A stretch of DNA of 64,000 nucleotides from Arthrobacter sp. SLBN-112 (GCF_030944625.1 NZ_JAUSXY010000001.1:496001-560000), one strand, 5' to 3'. Shown: positions 16,887-27,190, counted from the first letter of the stretch. Translations and numbers: made by a program. Notes: a model not told the origin generated them from the letters alone.

Positions 16887-17825
16887 CTAGTGTGTTTTGG
16901 GTACGGTTTGTGGCGTGGGTACCGCAGCCATGCGGGCGGCCACCTTGACGGCGTCGAGGCTTGACCCGACGTCGTGCACGCGGACAGCCCAGGCACCGCG
17001 GGAGGCGCTGATGGCGGTGATTGCCGCCGTGGCACCATCCCGTTCCTCCGGAGCAGCGGACTTGCCGGCGACGGTGAGCAGCGTGCCAAGGAACCTCTTG
17101 CGGGAGGCCGCCACCAGCACGCGGTGCCCCAGGCTGTCCAGCTGGTCCAGGTTCCGCAGCAGCTCCCAGTTGTGGGAATCGTTCTTGGCGAATCCCAGGC
17201 CCGGGTCAACGATGATCTGTTCGGGGCTGACGCCCGCGGCGTAGAGCTTGTCGCGCACCCCTGCCAGCTCCGCCACAACTTCGCCGGCCACGTCTGTGTA
17301 CTCAGCGAGGGAATTCATGGTCCGGGCGTCCCCGCGGCGGTGCGTGAGGACGTAGGGCACCTTGGACGCTGCGACGAGCTCGGCCATTTCCGGTTCGATA
17401 CTCAACCCGGAGACGTCATTGATGATGGCGGCTCCGGCCTTCAGCGCGGCGGCCGCGGTGGAAGCGTGGGTGGTGTCGATGCTGACCAGCGCACCGGCCT
17501 TCACAAGTGCTTCGATGACCGGCAGGACCCGCCGCTGCTCTTCCTCCGGCGTAACGTCCTCGGCGCCTGGCCGTGTGGACTCGCCGCCGACGTCAATGAT
17601 GTCCGCCCCCGCGTACAACATCCGCAGGCCAGCCGCGATGGCGGTGTCCGCAGTGGGGTGCTTCCCGCCGTCGCTGAACGAGTCCGGGGTGACGTTCAGG
17701 ATCCCCATGACCAGCGTGCGGTCGGTGGGGAGGTCCTCGAAGCGCGCCGCCGGACGGGGCTTGCGCAAAATGGGCAGCGGGGAGGTTGCCGGCCCCGTTC
17801 CGGGGGCTGCAGCGAGTGAATCCAT
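16887..17825 (-). CDS. folP: Dihydropteroate synthase
   Basis: 312 residues. Condenses the pterin pyrophosphate with p-aminobenzoate; the target of sulfonamides. MGILNVTPDSFSDGG (about 39-53) and IDVGGESTRPGA are the two pterin-binding signatures; IINDVSG, DPGLGFAKN and the C-terminal RVHDV complete the TIM-barrel motifs. A Pro/Ala-rich N-terminal extension of about 35 residues precedes the barrel. Six bases from the folE stop. Confidence 0.96.
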   Translation of the reverse strand: MDSLAAAPGTGPATSPLPILRKPRPAARFEDLPTDRTLVMGILNVTPDSFSDGGKHPTADTAIAAGLRMLYAGADIIDVGGESTRPGAEDVTPEEEQRRVLPVIEALVKAGALVSIDTTHASTAAAALKAGAAIINDVSGLSIEPEMAELVAASKVPYVLTHRRGDARTMNSLAEYTDVAGEVVAELAGVRDKLYAAGVSPEQIIVDPGLGFAKNDSHNWELLRNLDQLDSLGHRVLVAASRKRFLGTLLTVAGKSAAPEERDGATAAITAISASRGAWAVRVHDVGSSLDAVKVAARMAAVPTPQTVPKTH

Positions 17826-17831
17826 GGTTTG

Positions 17832-18476
17832 TTACCTTCCGAGGATGAGGCTCATGGCCTCGGCACGGGTGGCCGGGTCATGCAGCTGCCCGCGGACCGC
17901 ACTGGTGACGGTCTTCGCTCCGGGCTTGCGGATGCCGCGCATCGACATGCACATGTGCTCGCATTCAACAACGACGATCGCCCCGCGGGGCTTGAGGTAG
18001 CGGACCATCGCTTCAACGATCTCCGTGGTCAGCCGCTCCTGCACCTGCGGGCGGCGGGCGTAGATGTCCACCAGCCGGGCCAGCTTGCTCAACCCGGTGA
18101 CCTTGCCGTCATGCGATGGGATGTAGCCAACGTGGGCCACTCCGTGGAACGGCACCAGGTGGTGCTCGCACGTGGAGTAGAACGGGATGTCCTTGACCAG
18201 GACCAGCTCCTCGTGGTCCAGGTCAAAAGTGGTGGACAGGACGTCCGCAGGGTTGTGATGCAGTCCGGCGAACACCTCGGCGTACGCCTTCGCAACCCTT
18301 TTGGGGGTATCCACCAGGCCGCCGCGGTCCGGGTCCTCGCCGATGGCGAGGAGGATCTCACGGACGGCGGCCTCGATCCGTGGCCGGTCCACTTTTTCAT
18401 GCTTTGAGGACCGGTGACCGTCCTCCGCCAGGTGTTCGGCGGAGGCGGAAACGTCGTCGTCGTCGAAGGAAGTCAC
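17832..18476 (-). CDS. folE: GTP cyclohydrolase I
   Basis: 214 residues. Opens GTP to dihydroneopterin triphosphate, the first step of folate synthesis. The zinc ligands are in [10 protein letters not shown] and in [31 protein letters not shown] is the conserved substrate-binding region. An acidic N-terminal tail of about 25 residues is not part of the fold. It starts nine bases after the ftsH stop, so folE-P-B-K are probably expressed from the ftsH transcript. Confidence 0.97.
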   Translation of the reverse strand: MTSFDDDDVSASAEHLAEDGHRSSKHEKVDRPRIEAAVREILLAIGEDPDRGGLVDTPKRVAKAYAEVFAGLHHNPADVLSTTFDLDHEELVLVKDIPFYSTCEHHLVPFHGVAHVGYIPSHDGKVTGLSKLARLVDIYARRPQVQERLTTEIVEAMVRYLKPRGAIVVVECEHMCMSMRGIRKPGAKTVTSAVRGQLHDPATRAEAMSLILGR

Positions 18477-18485
18477 AGGGAAAGC

Positions 18486-20549
18486 TTAGCCGTGAAGGGT
18501 CCCGGGCCCCGATTCGGGGGCGCCTCCGTGAAACGGTGCATCCTCCGGAACGCCCTGCGAATGTGGTGGCTGGGCATCCAGCGGCTCATCCATCCGGGCC
18601 TTCTTGGCTTCCTCCTGGGCCTCGCGCTCGGCCTTCTCCCGGCGGCTTTCCACCGGCCCGTTGAGCTGCACGGCGCGGGTCTCCTTGGACAGCCACACCT
18701 CACGGAAATCACGCTTGCGGACGTCACGGAAGATGTCGGCGATCTCGGCCTGGTTCAGGGTTTCCCGTTCCAGCAGCTCGAGGGCCAGGAAGTCCAGGAT
18801 GTCCCGGTTTTCGGTGAGGATTTCGTACGCCTCATCGTGGGCCTGCTCAATCAGCCGGCGCACTTCCTCGTCCACAACGTAGGCGATCTGGTCCGAGTAG
18901 TTGCGCTCGTGCCCGGCGTCGCGTCCCAGGAACGGCTCGCCGCCGCCCTGGCCCAGCCGGACCGCGCCGACGCGTTCGCTCATGCCGTACTCGGTAACCA
19001 TCTTGCGTGCGGTGCCGGTGGCCTTTTCGATGTCGTTGGAGGCGCCGGTGGACGGATCGTGGAACACGATCTCCTCGGCGACACGGCCGCCCATGGCGTA
19101 CGCCATCTGGTCCAGGAGTTCGTTGCGGGTCACGGAGTACTTGTCGTTGTCCGGCACCACCATGGTGTAACCCAGGGCCCGGCCGCGGGGCAGGATGGTG
19201 ATCTTGGTGACCGGTGCGGAGTTCCGCAAGGCTGCTGCCACCAGTGCGTGCCCGCCCTCGTGGTAGGCGGTGATCTTGCGCTCGTGTTCCTTCATGACAC
19301 GGCTGCGCTTCTGCGGGCCGGCCATCACTCGGTCAATGGCCTCGTCCAGGGCGCGGTCGTCAATGAGGTTTGCATTGGAGCGCGCCGTCAGGAGCGCGGC
19401 TTCGTTGAGGACGTTGGCGAGATCGGCACCCGTGTAGCCGGGGGTTTTCTTGGCCACGGCCTTGAGGTCGACGCCGGGCGCCATGGGCTTGCCTTTGGCG
19501 TGGACTTGCAGGATCTGGTCGCGGCCGATCATGTCGGGCGCGTCCACACCAATCTGGCGGTCGAAGCGTCCCGGCCGCAGAAGGGCCGGGTCCAGGACGT
19601 CGGGCCGGTTGGTGGCGGCGATCAGGATGACGTTGGTCTTGACGTCGAAGCCGTCCATCTCCACCAGCAACTGGTTGAGGGTCTGCTCGCGTTCGTCGTT
19701 GCCGCCGCCGATTCCGGCGCCGCGGTGCCGGCCGACGGCGTCGATCTCGTCCACGAAGATGATGGCCGGCGAGTTGGCCTTGGCCTGTTCGAAGAGGTCG
19801 CGGACGCGGGAGGCGCCGACGCCGACGAACATCTCAACGAAGTCGGAGCCCGAGATGGAGAAGAAGGGCACACCGGCCTCACCGGCGACCGCGCGGGCCA
19901 GCAGGGTCTTACCGGTGCCGGGGGGACCGTAGAGCAGCACACCCTTGGGGATCTTGGCACCGACGGCCTGGAACTTGGCTGGCTCCTGCAGGAATTCCTT
20001 GATCTCCTGCAGTTCCTCCACGGCCTCATCCGCGCCTGCGACGTCGGCGAAGGTCACCTGCGGCATGTCCTTGCTGACCATCTTGGCCTTGGACTTGCCG
20101 AACTGCATGATCTTCGAACCGCCGCCCTGCATGCGGGTCATCAGGAACCAGAACAAGGCGCCCAGCAGGATGACGGGGATCAGGAGCGAGAGCAGGCCGG
20201 AGAACCAGTTGCTTTCGATCGGCTGGTCGGTGAAGCCCTGGGCCGGCTTGGCGTCGGTGACAGCCTTCACCACATCCTGTGCACGGGCGTCCACGAAGAA
20301 GAACTGCACGCTCTTGCCTTTGTCCTGCCCGTCCACCTGGAGGTTGTCCTTCAGCGTGAGGTCAACGCGGTTCTCGCCGTCGAAGATCTTGGCCTGCTCC
20401 ACCTTGTTGCTGGAGAGCAGTTCCAGGCCCTTGTCCGTATCTATCCGGGCCGCACCGCCGGGGGCGAGCGTTGCAAAGGCCACGAGGAGCAGACCGACCA
20501 CAACGACGATCCAGATGCCCGGGCCTTTGAAGAAGTTCTTAGCTTTCAT
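18486..20549 (-). CDS. ftsH: ATP-dependent zinc metalloprotease FtsH
   Basis: 687 residues, membrane-anchored AAA+ protease for quality control of membrane and some soluble proteins. Membrane segments at about 11-28 ([16 protein letters not shown]) and 120-140, Walker A GPPGTGKT, second region of homology RPGRFDRQI, zinc motif HEGGH with the downstream Asp/Glu in the protease domain, and a charged C-terminal tail. The stop lies nine bases from folE. The 172-base gap upstream, after the LacI gene, must contain its promoter; no strong consensus was seen. Confidence 0.97.
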   Translation of the reverse strand: MKAKNFFKGPGIWIVVVVGLLLVAFATLAPGGAARIDTDKGLELLSSNKVEQAKIFDGENRVDLTLKDNLQVDGQDKGKSVQFFFVDARAQDVVKAVTDAKPAQGFTDQPIESNWFSGLLSLLIPVILLGALFWFLMTRMQGGGSKIMQFGKSKAKMVSKDMPQVTFADVAGADEAVEELQEIKEFLQEPAKFQAVGAKIPKGVLLYGPPGTGKTLLARAVAGEAGVPFFSISGSDFVEMFVGVGASRVRDLFEQAKANSPAIIFVDEIDAVGRHRGAGIGGGNDEREQTLNQLLVEMDGFDVKTNVILIAATNRPDVLDPALLRPGRFDRQIGVDAPDMIGRDQILQVHAKGKPMAPGVDLKAVAKKTPGYTGADLANVLNEAALLTARSNANLIDDRALDEAIDRVMAGPQKRSRVMKEHERKITAYHEGGHALVAAALRNSAPVTKITILPRGRALGYTMVVPDNDKYSVTRNELLDQMAYAMGGRVAEEIVFHDPSTGASNDIEKATGTARKMVTEYGMSERVGAVRLGQGGGEPFLGRDAGHERNYSDQIAYVVDEEVRRLIEQAHDEAYEILTENRDILDFLALELLERETLNQAEIADIFRDVRKRDFREVWLSKETRAVQLNGPVESRREKAEREAQEEAKKARMDEPLDAQPPHSQGVPEDAPFHGGAPESGPGTLHG

Positions 20550-20721
20550 CTGTTCGGGGCCTGGCCCCGTCCCTTCCGGTAGTGCTTCACGGCGAGTAGT
20601 CTGCGCGCGTGATGGTGCTGCGTCAGCTTCTAGCTATACACCGTCCGGAGTACATCACGCATAGCGAAAAGCAAAAGTTCCCTTTGGGCGTAGCGGGCCC
20701 GGAAATCCGGGAATGCCCCGG

Positions 20722-21780
20722 TCAGGACTGTTCCCGCGGCGCTGCAATGGACCCGCGGGTGACCAGCGGGCAGCCGAGGAGCACCGGGTCAGTGGTTCCG
20801 TCGGGGTCGTCGGCGCCGCCCGGACCGGCTTCGATCGCGTCGATCAACCGGTCGGCCGCCCAGGCCCCCATCCCGTAGTGCGGCAGGGCCACGGTGGTCA
20901 GGCCGGGGTGGAGGCTGGCGGCAATCAGTTCCTGGTCATCGAAGCCGACGACCGACAGGTCGCCCGGGATGGAGAGGCCCAGCTCGGCGGCCGCGCGGTA
21001 GGCGCCCATGGCCATGCGGTCGTTGTAGCAGAAGAGGCCCGACGGCGGGTGGCCGCCTCCCAGCATCCTGCGGGCGGCAGCGTATCCGCCGGCAGCATCG
21101 GACGACGCCGGCTGGACAGGGGCGGAGGCACCGTCCAGGCCCGCACGGGTCAGCGTGTCCCGGAAACCCTGGAGCCGCCGGACGGTGGAGGGAACGTCCT
21201 CGGTGTTGTTGATGAACCCGATCCGGGTGTGGCCTGCGGCAAGCAGTGCTTCCACCGCGGCGGCCGCGCCGCCGTACTCGTCCGGGACCACGGCCGGGAA
21301 GCTGTCGTCGGCCGTGACGGCATCCACCAGGACGGAAGGGACCTTGCCGAGGTTGGCGGGCGCCTGCAGGTACCGGTGGTACATGGTGGCGTAGAGGATG
21401 CCGTCCACCTGCCGCTCTAGCAGGGACTCAACGTCCGCTTCGCGGGAGCCGTGGTCCGCCGAGCCCGCGGTATTGATGATCATCAGGGTGTAGCCGCGGG
21501 CGCGGGCCGCTTCATCGGCGCCGAGGATGATGCGGCCGGCGTGCGGTGTGGTGGCAACATCCTCGCTGACCAGGCCCAGCACGCCGGACTTGCGGCTGCG
21601 GAGGGCCCGGGCCAGCCGGTTGGGCCCGTACCCCAGCCGGACCGCCGTCGTCTTCACTTTTTCGCGTGTCTCCGGGCTGACGCGGGCATACGGCGCGTCA
21701 TTGAGGACATGGGAAACGGTGGTTGCGGACACCCCGGCCGCCCGGGCCACGTCCCTGATGCCGATGTTCCTGCTACTCAC
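20722..21780 (-). CDS. LacI family transcriptional regulator
   Basis: 352 residues from GTG 21780. N-terminal helix-turn-helix IRDVARAAGVSATTVSHVLN (about residues 8-27), hinge helix LARALRSRKSGVLG, then a periplasmic-binding-protein-like ligand domain (ESLLERQVDGILYATMYH; GFDDQELIAASLHPGLTTV). It should repress a sugar-related operon, but no sugar gene is adjacent: it sits between hpt and ftsH, which are neighbours in most relatives. It is on the same strand as hpt, 41 bases after its stop. Target unknown. Confidence 0.93.
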   Translation of the reverse strand: MSSRNIGIRDVARAAGVSATTVSHVLNDAPYARVSPETREKVKTTAVRLGYGPNRLARALRSRKSGVLGLVSEDVATTPHAGRIILGADEAARARGYTLMIINTAGSADHGSREADVESLLERQVDGILYATMYHRYLQAPANLGKVPSVLVDAVTADDSFPAVVPDEYGGAAAAVEALLAAGHTRIGFINNTEDVPSTVRRLQGFRDTLTRAGLDGASAPVQPASSDAAGGYAAARRMLGGGHPPSGLFCYNDRMAMGAYRAAAELGLSIPGDLSVVGFDDQELIAASLHPGLTTVALPHYGMGAWAADRLIDAIEAGPGGADDPDGTTDPVLLGCPLVTRGSIAAPREQS

Positions 21781-21821
21781 GGTGGTTGCCTTGGGCAGCA
21801 GGGGCTGCGGTCGCGGGCAGC

Positions 21822-22376
21822 TTATTCGTAGACGTGCGGGGCGAGGGTTCCCACGAAGTCCAGGTTGCGGTACTTTTCGGCGTAGTCCAGGCCGTAGCCC
21901 ACCACGAATTCGTTGGGGATGTCGTAGCCGACGTACTTGACGTCGATCTGCACCTTGGCGGCGGTGGGCTTGCGGAACGCGGTGCAGATCTCCACCGAGG
22001 CGGTGCCGCGGGATTCGAGGTTGGTCTTCAGCCAGGACAGCGTGAGGCCGGAATCGATGATGTCTTCGACGATCAGGACGTCCTTGCCCATCAGGTCGGT
22101 GTCCAGGTCCTTCAGGATCCGCACCACGCCGGAGGACTGGGTCCCGGAGCCGTAGGAGGACACTGCCATCCAGTCCATCGAAACGTGGCTGTGCAGGGCC
22201 CGGGCCAGGTCCGCCATGACCATCACGGCGCCCTTGAGGACACCGACAATGAGGATTTCGCGCCCTTCGTAGTCCTTGTCGATCTGCGCGGCGAGTTCGG
22301 TGATCCGCTGCTGGATCTGTTCCTTGGTGTAGAGAACGTGCTTGAGGTCTGCCTGGACGTCGTTTGAATCCACCAA
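21822..22376 (-). CDS. hpt: Hypoxanthine phosphoribosyltransferase
   Basis: 184 residues. Salvages hypoxanthine and guanine with PRPP to IMP and GMP. The PRPP-binding loop is VLIVEDIIDSGLTLSW (about 98-113); MAVSSYGSGTQSSG is the flexible loop seen in bacterial Hpt. It lies 27 bases downstream of tilS, the usual order; TilS and Hpt are thought to interact in some bacteria. Confidence 0.96.
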   Translation of the reverse strand: MVDSNDVQADLKHVLYTKEQIQQRITELAAQIDKDYEGREILIVGVLKGAVMVMADLARALHSHVSMDWMAVSSYGSGTQSSGVVRILKDLDTDLMGKDVLIVEDIIDSGLTLSWLKTNLESRGTASVEICTAFRKPTAAKVQIDVKYVGYDIPNEFVVGYGLDYAEKYRNLDFVGTLAPHVYE

Positions 22377-22403
22377 TGGCTCCTGTTTAGATGCGGGGTG
22401 CGA

Positions 22404-23591
22404 CTAATTTTCGGGCGGTTTTTGAGGCCGGAATACTAGCTTCCCACAGCGCACCCGTTCACGGGGAACGGAACCGGCGCCTCCCGGGCTCCCCGGGCCG
22501 CCGGCCTCGGCCGGCCGTTCCAGTTGCGCCAGTGATAGCCGGTACACGCTCACGCCGCCGGGAAGCTCCACCGGGCCGGCGGAACCCTGCCGCCGCAGCA
22601 GCGCTTCCGCCGCCAAAAGGCGCTGGTAGCTTGGCTGCTGGGCGCCGGCGTCGGCCGCCGCCTTGGCGATCACGCGGAACCTGATGGCAGGGGCCAGGGC
22701 GCGCAGCGCCTCCTCCGGCAGGGCCAGGCCACTGCCGTCCCGCTCCACGAGGGACGCGTAGGTGCTTTCCGCCACATCCTCGAGGTAGTCCGCGTCAAGC
22801 TGCAGGATCGCGGCTGTCCGGGCCAGGGATTCGGCGACGCCGGGGCCCAGTTTCTCCTCAAGGTGCGGGAGCACCTCCACCCGGGTACGCGAACGGGCGA
22901 ACGCGGGGTCGCTGTTGGTGGGATCGTGCCAGGGGTCCAGTTCCTCCACGGCGCAGATCTCCTCCGTGTCCGCCCGGCGCAGCCCCAGGAACGGGCGCAG
23001 CAGGACGCTTTTTCCGTTTCCTGCCCGGGCGGGCCGCATCCCGGCGAGGGAACGGGTTCCGGAGCCGCGGGCCAGGCCCAGCAACACCTGCTCGGCCTGG
23101 TCGTCGAGGGTGTGGCCCAAAAGGATGGCGCCGGCGCCCTGCTGGTCCGCTGCTGCCTCCAGCGCGGCGTGCCGGGCCTCCCGGGCCGCGGCCTCGGGCC
23201 CCATGCCGGCGGCCGAGACCGTGACAGAGCGGATTTCCACGGGGTCGAGGCCCAGCTCCCGCAGTGCCTCCGCGGTGCGGGCGGCAACCTGGGCCGAGCC
23301 GGCCTGCAACTGGTGGTCCACCACTACGGCGCCCACGGCCAGCGGGTGGCCGTCAACGTTTCCGCGGCGGGCGAAGTAGGCGGCCACCGCGGCGAGCGCC
23401 AGGGAGTCGGGCCCGCCGCTGCACGCGACGGTGACGCGGCGCGGGTATCCAGCCTCGGCGAGGGCTTTTTGGAGCATTTTGCGTGCAGTGCCGACGACGG
23501 GCGCGAGCCTTCCGGGCCGGCGTCGTCCGCTGCGTCGCGGGGTGGCGGGAGCTTCAGGCGTGGAGGGGCGGGGCGGCTGGGCGTCCGGCAA
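22404..23591 (-). CDS. tilS: tRNA(Ile)-lysidine synthase
   Basis: 395 residues. Adds lysine to C34 of tRNA-Ile2 so that it reads AUA and not AUG. The PP-loop motif SGGPDS is at 58-63, with the downstream HTLDDQAEQVLLGLARGSG and RPFLGLRR typical of the family. The N-terminal 30 residues are Pro/Arg-rich. The ATG directly abuts the stop of the zinc metalloprotease gene upstream, so both are on one transcript. Confidence 0.95.
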   Translation of the reverse strand: MPDAQPPRPSTPEAPATPRRSGRRRPGRLAPVVGTARKMLQKALAEAGYPRRVTVACSGGPDSLALAAVAAYFARRGNVDGHPLAVGAVVVDHQLQAGSAQVAARTAEALRELGLDPVEIRSVTVSAAGMGPEAAAREARHAALEAAADQQGAGAILLGHTLDDQAEQVLLGLARGSGTRSLAGMRPARAGNGKSVLLRPFLGLRRADTEEICAVEELDPWHDPTNSDPAFARSRTRVEVLPHLEEKLGPGVAESLARTAAILQLDADYLEDVAESTYASLVERDGSGLALPEEALRALAPAIRFRVIAKAAADAGAQQPSYQRLLAAEALLRRQGSAGPVELPGGVSVYRLSLAQLERPAEAGGPGSPGGAGSVPRERVRCGKLVFRPQKPPEN

Positions 23592-24731
23592 TCAGAGGCC
23601 CATCCGGTCAATCCACAGCTTGGCGTCGTGGATCTCAGGCTCCGTGGGCAGGTTGTCCGCAGACTCCCACACCTTGTTGAAGCCCTCCATGCCGGCCACG
23701 TCCACCACGGCGCGGACAAAGCGGGCGCCGTCGGAGTACTGCCGCATTTTTGCGTCCAGGCCCAGCAGGCTGCGGATGAACTTCTCGATGACGCCGCGGT
23801 CCTTGCCGCGGTCGTTGAACCGCTGCCGGATGGTCTTCACCGAAGGGACGATGCTGGCGTCAACGGCATCCATCACCACGTTGGCGTGCCCTTCGAGGAG
23901 GCTCATCACCGCGGTGAGGTGCGAGATGGCGGCCTTCTCCTCGGGGTCCTGCAGCAGGTCCAGGATGGCGCCGCGGCCGGGCGTGTTTCCGGTGGCGGAG
24001 CGGTCCTTGAGGGACCGAGCGGCTGCGGTGGCGCGCTCCATCAGGGAATCGACGTTGCCCAGCAGGTGGCCGCTGAGTTCGTCGATCTGCTCCAGCATGT
24101 GGTGGCGCAGCCAGGGCGCCGCGGCGAACTGGACACGGTGGGTCTGCTCGTGCAGGCACACCCAGAGCCGGAAGTCCTCCGGCGCGACGTTGAGTTCGCG
24201 CTCCACCGAGACGATGTTCGGCGCCACGAGCAGGAGCCTGCCGGCTGCAGGGGCGGTGGAGTTCTCGGCCAGCGCCGCGAATGGGTCGTACTGGCCCAGC
24301 ACCTTGCTGGAGAGGAAGGCCAGCACGGCACCGAGTTGGCTGCCGGTGATGGCGCCGCTGACGCTGGCCGCGGATGGGCTCAGGGTCCCGCGGCGGGTGT
24401 CCAGCATCTTCTGCATGGCGGGCTTGAGCATCACCGCAAAGCTCTGGGTGTTGGCCTTGGCCCAGGACGCCCGGTCAACCACCAAGACTGAGGAGTCCCT
24501 CAAGTCCCGCGCGGCTTCCAAGCCGGTGATTTCGTGGACGTGCGGGACAGACTCGTCCGCGAGCCGGCGCAGGCTGTCCACCGCCTCGGCAATGGCCTTT
24601 TCATCCAGCACTGGGCCGGCCGGAGCCAGCCGCGCCGCGGTGGAAGCAGCGAGGTCCCAATTGATCAGGGACTGGGCCGTTGGGGACAACGTCGGTGCGG
24701 ACTCGCGCGCAGTGGACTCCATGGTTCCCAT
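23592..24731 (-). CDS. Zinc-dependent metalloprotease, DUF2342 family
   Basis: 379 residues. HExxH zinc motif in LHEQTHRVQF at about residue 200, followed by an acidic helix (MLEQIDELSGHLLGNVDSL) likely to supply the third ligand, as in the actinobacterial DUF2342 family (sometimes annotated as coenzyme F420 biosynthesis-associated). No signal peptide. It lies between dacB and tilS, a conserved place in actinobacteria. The substrate is unknown. Confidence 0.87.
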   Translation of the reverse strand: MGTMESTARESAPTLSPTAQSLINWDLAASTAARLAPAGPVLDEKAIAEAVDSLRRLADESVPHVHEITGLEAARDLRDSSVLVVDRASWAKANTQSFAVMLKPAMQKMLDTRRGTLSPSAASVSGAITGSQLGAVLAFLSSKVLGQYDPFAALAENSTAPAAGRLLLVAPNIVSVERELNVAPEDFRLWVCLHEQTHRVQFAAAPWLRHHMLEQIDELSGHLLGNVDSLMERATAAARSLKDRSATGNTPGRGAILDLLQDPEEKAAISHLTAVMSLLEGHANVVMDAVDASIVPSVKTIRQRFNDRGKDRGVIEKFIRSLLGLDAKMRQYSDGARFVRAVVDVAGMEGFNKVWESADNLPTEPEIHDAKLWIDRMGL

Positions 24732-24876
24732 CAGAACACAGCAGCCCGGGGCACGTCCTTAAAGTTCGCTGACCGGCGAACTTCCACAGCCACCGCACAG
24801 GGTGCCGAAAGCGCCGGCCCAGTCCGCTGCGCCATCGTGGAGGTACAGGCTGATAACCCTTGAGAAGGAGGCCATC

Positions 24877-24987
24877 ATGATCCCCTACCGCCCCATCCCT
24901 CCCCTGACCACAGGCCCGCGCAAGGGCTGGGCAGCGGTGCTTGCCGCCGTCGTCACAGCCGCGTTGCTGGGCGTGCAGCCGCAGTAG
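24877..24987 (+). CDS. Predicted 36-aa membrane-associated peptide
   Basis: Short frame starting at ATG 24877 with a strong GAAGGAG six bases upstream. The peptide is MIPYRPIPPLTTGPRKGW followed by a hydrophobic stretch (AAVLAAVVTAALLGV), so it may be a tail-anchored or signal-peptide-like protein. It is divergent from the metalloprotease and ends one base before the dacB stop on the other strand. No family is recognised; the ribosome binding site is the main evidence. Confidence 0.45.
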   Translation: MIPYRPIPPLTTGPRKGWAAVLAAVVTAALLGVQPQ

Positions 24988-24988
24988 G

Positions 24989-26545
24989 TCAGCGGCAGCC
25001 GCACCCTGCCAGCGCGGTGGCAGCCCGGTCCAGCGCCTGCTTGTTCCCGACAGCCCCCTGCGTGAGTCCGTTGCCGATGAACGAGAACACCAGGAGCCGG
25101 CCGTCGGCGTCCACTACATAGCCGCTCAGCGCCAGGACGGTGTTCAACGTCCCGGTCTTGGCGCGCACCAGCCCCGCGCCACCTGCCGTGGCGGCATCCC
25201 CGTACCGGGTATCCAGGGTTCCGGACAGGCCACCCACCGGAAAGCCGTCCAGCGCGCCGCGGAGCCTGGAATCTGCGCCAGTGGTGATGGCCCGGACCAC
25301 GTCCGCGAACTGGCGGGCAGAAACCTGGTTGCCCAGGGCCAGCCCGCACACATCCGCCAGTTTGATGGTGTCCGAGGCTACGCCGGCAGCCCCTGCCTCG
25401 GCACCGACTGCGGCCGTGGCTCCGTCATTGCTGCCGGGCCGGCCGGTGGCCACCGCCGTCATCCGGCCCATGGTTTCCGCCAGGTAGTTGTCCGATACCT
25501 GCAGCATGAGGTCCACCTGCTCGGCCACGGTGGCTGATTCAACCTGTGCCAGCACCGCGGGCTGCGCCATCTGGCCGGCTGCGCCTGCCGCCGTGGCCGC
25601 CCCGGGTGAACGGTCGACGCCGGCGGCGACTGTCAGGCCTGCTCCGGCACCTGCCGCACGGAGCCGGGCCGCGAATTCCTCGGCCGCGGCCATGGCGGCA
25701 TCCTGGGGCCGGGGACCCGTGGCGACGGCGGGATCGAAGCGCGCAGAGTTGAGGGCCAGCGGGTAGAGCGGCGCGATTTCGCCTGCTTCAACGTCGCCGG
25801 CCAGCCAGGCCGGGTTCAGCGCGGGGCCGGTGAATAGTGAATCGTCCAGCAGCACTTTGATCTCCCCGGTGGCGGCCGCTGCCCGCAGGGCGTCCACGGC
25901 CAGGGCGGCAAGGGTGGCCATGCCGGCGTGGCCAAGGGTTTGTTCCGGCTGCGACTCCCCTGCACCGAGCAGTACGTCGCCACCGCCCACCAGCACAACC
26001 TGCCCGGGGGCGGGACCGCGCAGCACCTTCGTGGCGAAACGGTGGTCCGGTCCCAGGGTCCGCAGCGCGGCAACCGACGTCAGCAATTTGAGGTTCGACG
26101 CCGGCACCCGGCCTTCCGCGCCGCCGCGGTCAAAAAGGACCTGGCCCGTGGACGCGTCCTGCACCACGCCGGTGAACGTACCGCCGCCGTCGGTCTTCAA
26201 CAACGGATCCACCTGGGCCGTCACCGCCGAGGGTAGGGGCACCGGCGCGGACTGCTGGAGCGGGGCAAGGACCTGCGGGGCCGAAATGGTGGCCGGGAGC
26301 TGCTGCCAGGCGGGCGCCGACGGGGCCGGGGCGGGCGAGCCCGGGCCCACGAATCCGGGTGCCACCACCAGGACCGCCGGAACGGCGAGAACGAACAGGA
26401 GCAAGGTCACCAGCACCGGCGGGATGGAGGTTCGCAAGCCCTGGACCAGGCCTCCGGAGCCCCGGGAGCGGCGGGCACGCCGCGAATCCGTGCCGGTTGT
26501 GTTGCTCATGCTGGTACTGGTCCTCAAGTCCTGAAATTTCCCCAC
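24989..26545 (-). CDS. dacB: D-alanyl-D-alanine carboxypeptidase/endopeptidase (PBP4 type)
   Basis: Up to 518 residues from GTG 26545; ATG 26509 (MSNTTGTDSRRARR) is an equally plausible start. A basic N-terminus and one hydrophobic segment (PPVLVTLLLFVLAVPAVLVV) make it an exported, membrane-anchored enzyme. All penicillin-binding motifs of the S13 family are present: SxxK in ASNLKLLT, SxN in VSDNYLAE, and KTGT in RAKTGTLNTV. It trims peptidoglycan stem peptides outside the membrane. Divergent from ppa, the usual actinobacterial arrangement. Confidence 0.93.
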   Translation of the reverse strand: MGKFQDLRTSTSMSNTTGTDSRRARRSRGSGGLVQGLRTSIPPVLVTLLLFVLAVPAVLVVAPGFVGPGSPAPAPSAPAWQQLPATISAPQVLAPLQQSAPVPLPSAVTAQVDPLLKTDGGGTFTGVVQDASTGQVLFDRGGAEGRVPASNLKLLTSVAALRTLGPDHRFATKVLRGPAPGQVVLVGGGDVLLGAGESQPEQTLGHAGMATLAALAVDALRAAAATGEIKVLLDDSLFTGPALNPAWLAGDVEAGEIAPLYPLALNSARFDPAVATGPRPQDAAMAAAEEFAARLRAAGAGAGLTVAAGVDRSPGAATAAGAAGQMAQPAVLAQVESATVAEQVDLMLQVSDNYLAETMGRMTAVATGRPGSNDGATAAVGAEAGAAGVASDTIKLADVCGLALGNQVSARQFADVVRAITTGADSRLRGALDGFPVGGLSGTLDTRYGDAATAGGAGLVRAKTGTLNTVLALSGYVVDADGRLLVFSFIGNGLTQGAVGNKQALDRAATALAGCGCR

Positions 26546-26663
26546 AAGTTCCTGATTCCAGGGCCTCTCGCTATATCCTCAATAATAGTCGGCGGTACCG
26601 ACACTCGCTTTTGTGGGCCGTCAAGTGTGCCGCGCACCCCCTGTAATTGCCGAGGAGCATTCC

Positions 26664-27152
26664 ATGAAGCACGACGTGACCATCGAGATCCCCAGGGGAT
26701 CACGCGTCAAATACGAAGTTGACCACGAGACCGGCCGCGTCCGCCTGGACCGCGTCCTGTTCACCTCCATGCAGTACCCCACGCACTACGGGTACTTCGA
26801 GAACACCCTCGGCGAGGACGGCGACCCGCTGGACGCACTGGTGCTCCTGCAGGACTTCGACCTGCACCCGGGCGTCATCGTCGAATCCCGCCCCATCGGC
26901 GTCTTCAACATGACCGACGACGGCGGCGGAGACGCCAAGATCCTCTGCGTTCCGGTGGATGCCCGCTTTGACCACATCCAGGAAGTCAGCGACGTCAACG
27001 AGTTCCTGATCAAGGAAATCGAGCACTTCTTCACCCGCTACAAGGACCTGGAGCCCGGCAAGTGGGTCAAGGCCGAGGGCTGGGGCGACCGCGCCGCCGC
27101 CGAAGCCGAACTGGAAGCTTCCATCAAGCGCTACGTGCCCACTGCACACTAG
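26664..27152 (+). CDS. ppa: Inorganic pyrophosphatase
   Basis: 162 residues from ATG 26664, with GAGGAG upstream; earlier in-frame codons lack a ribosome binding site. Family I soluble pyrophosphatase, hydrolysing PPi to phosphate and so driving biosynthetic reactions. [11 protein letters not shown] is the metal-binding signature, and [23 protein letters not shown] and [10 protein letters not shown] are characteristic. A large hairpin element follows 39 bases after the stop and likely terminates it. Confidence 0.97.
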   Translation: MKHDVTIEIPRGSRVKYEVDHETGRVRLDRVLFTSMQYPTHYGYFENTLGEDGDPLDALVLLQDFDLHPGVIVESRPIGVFNMTDDGGGDAKILCVPVDARFDHIQEVSDVNEFLIKEIEHFFTRYKDLEPGKWVKAEGWGDRAAAEAELEASIKRYVPTAH

Positions 27153-27190
27153 TTCCCCCTGGGGCCGCGTTGGCGCGGCTCTCGCCACTA

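Noticed and set aside
18414..20582. 722-codon plus-strand frame opposite ftsH
   Set aside because: Antisense shadow of ftsH.
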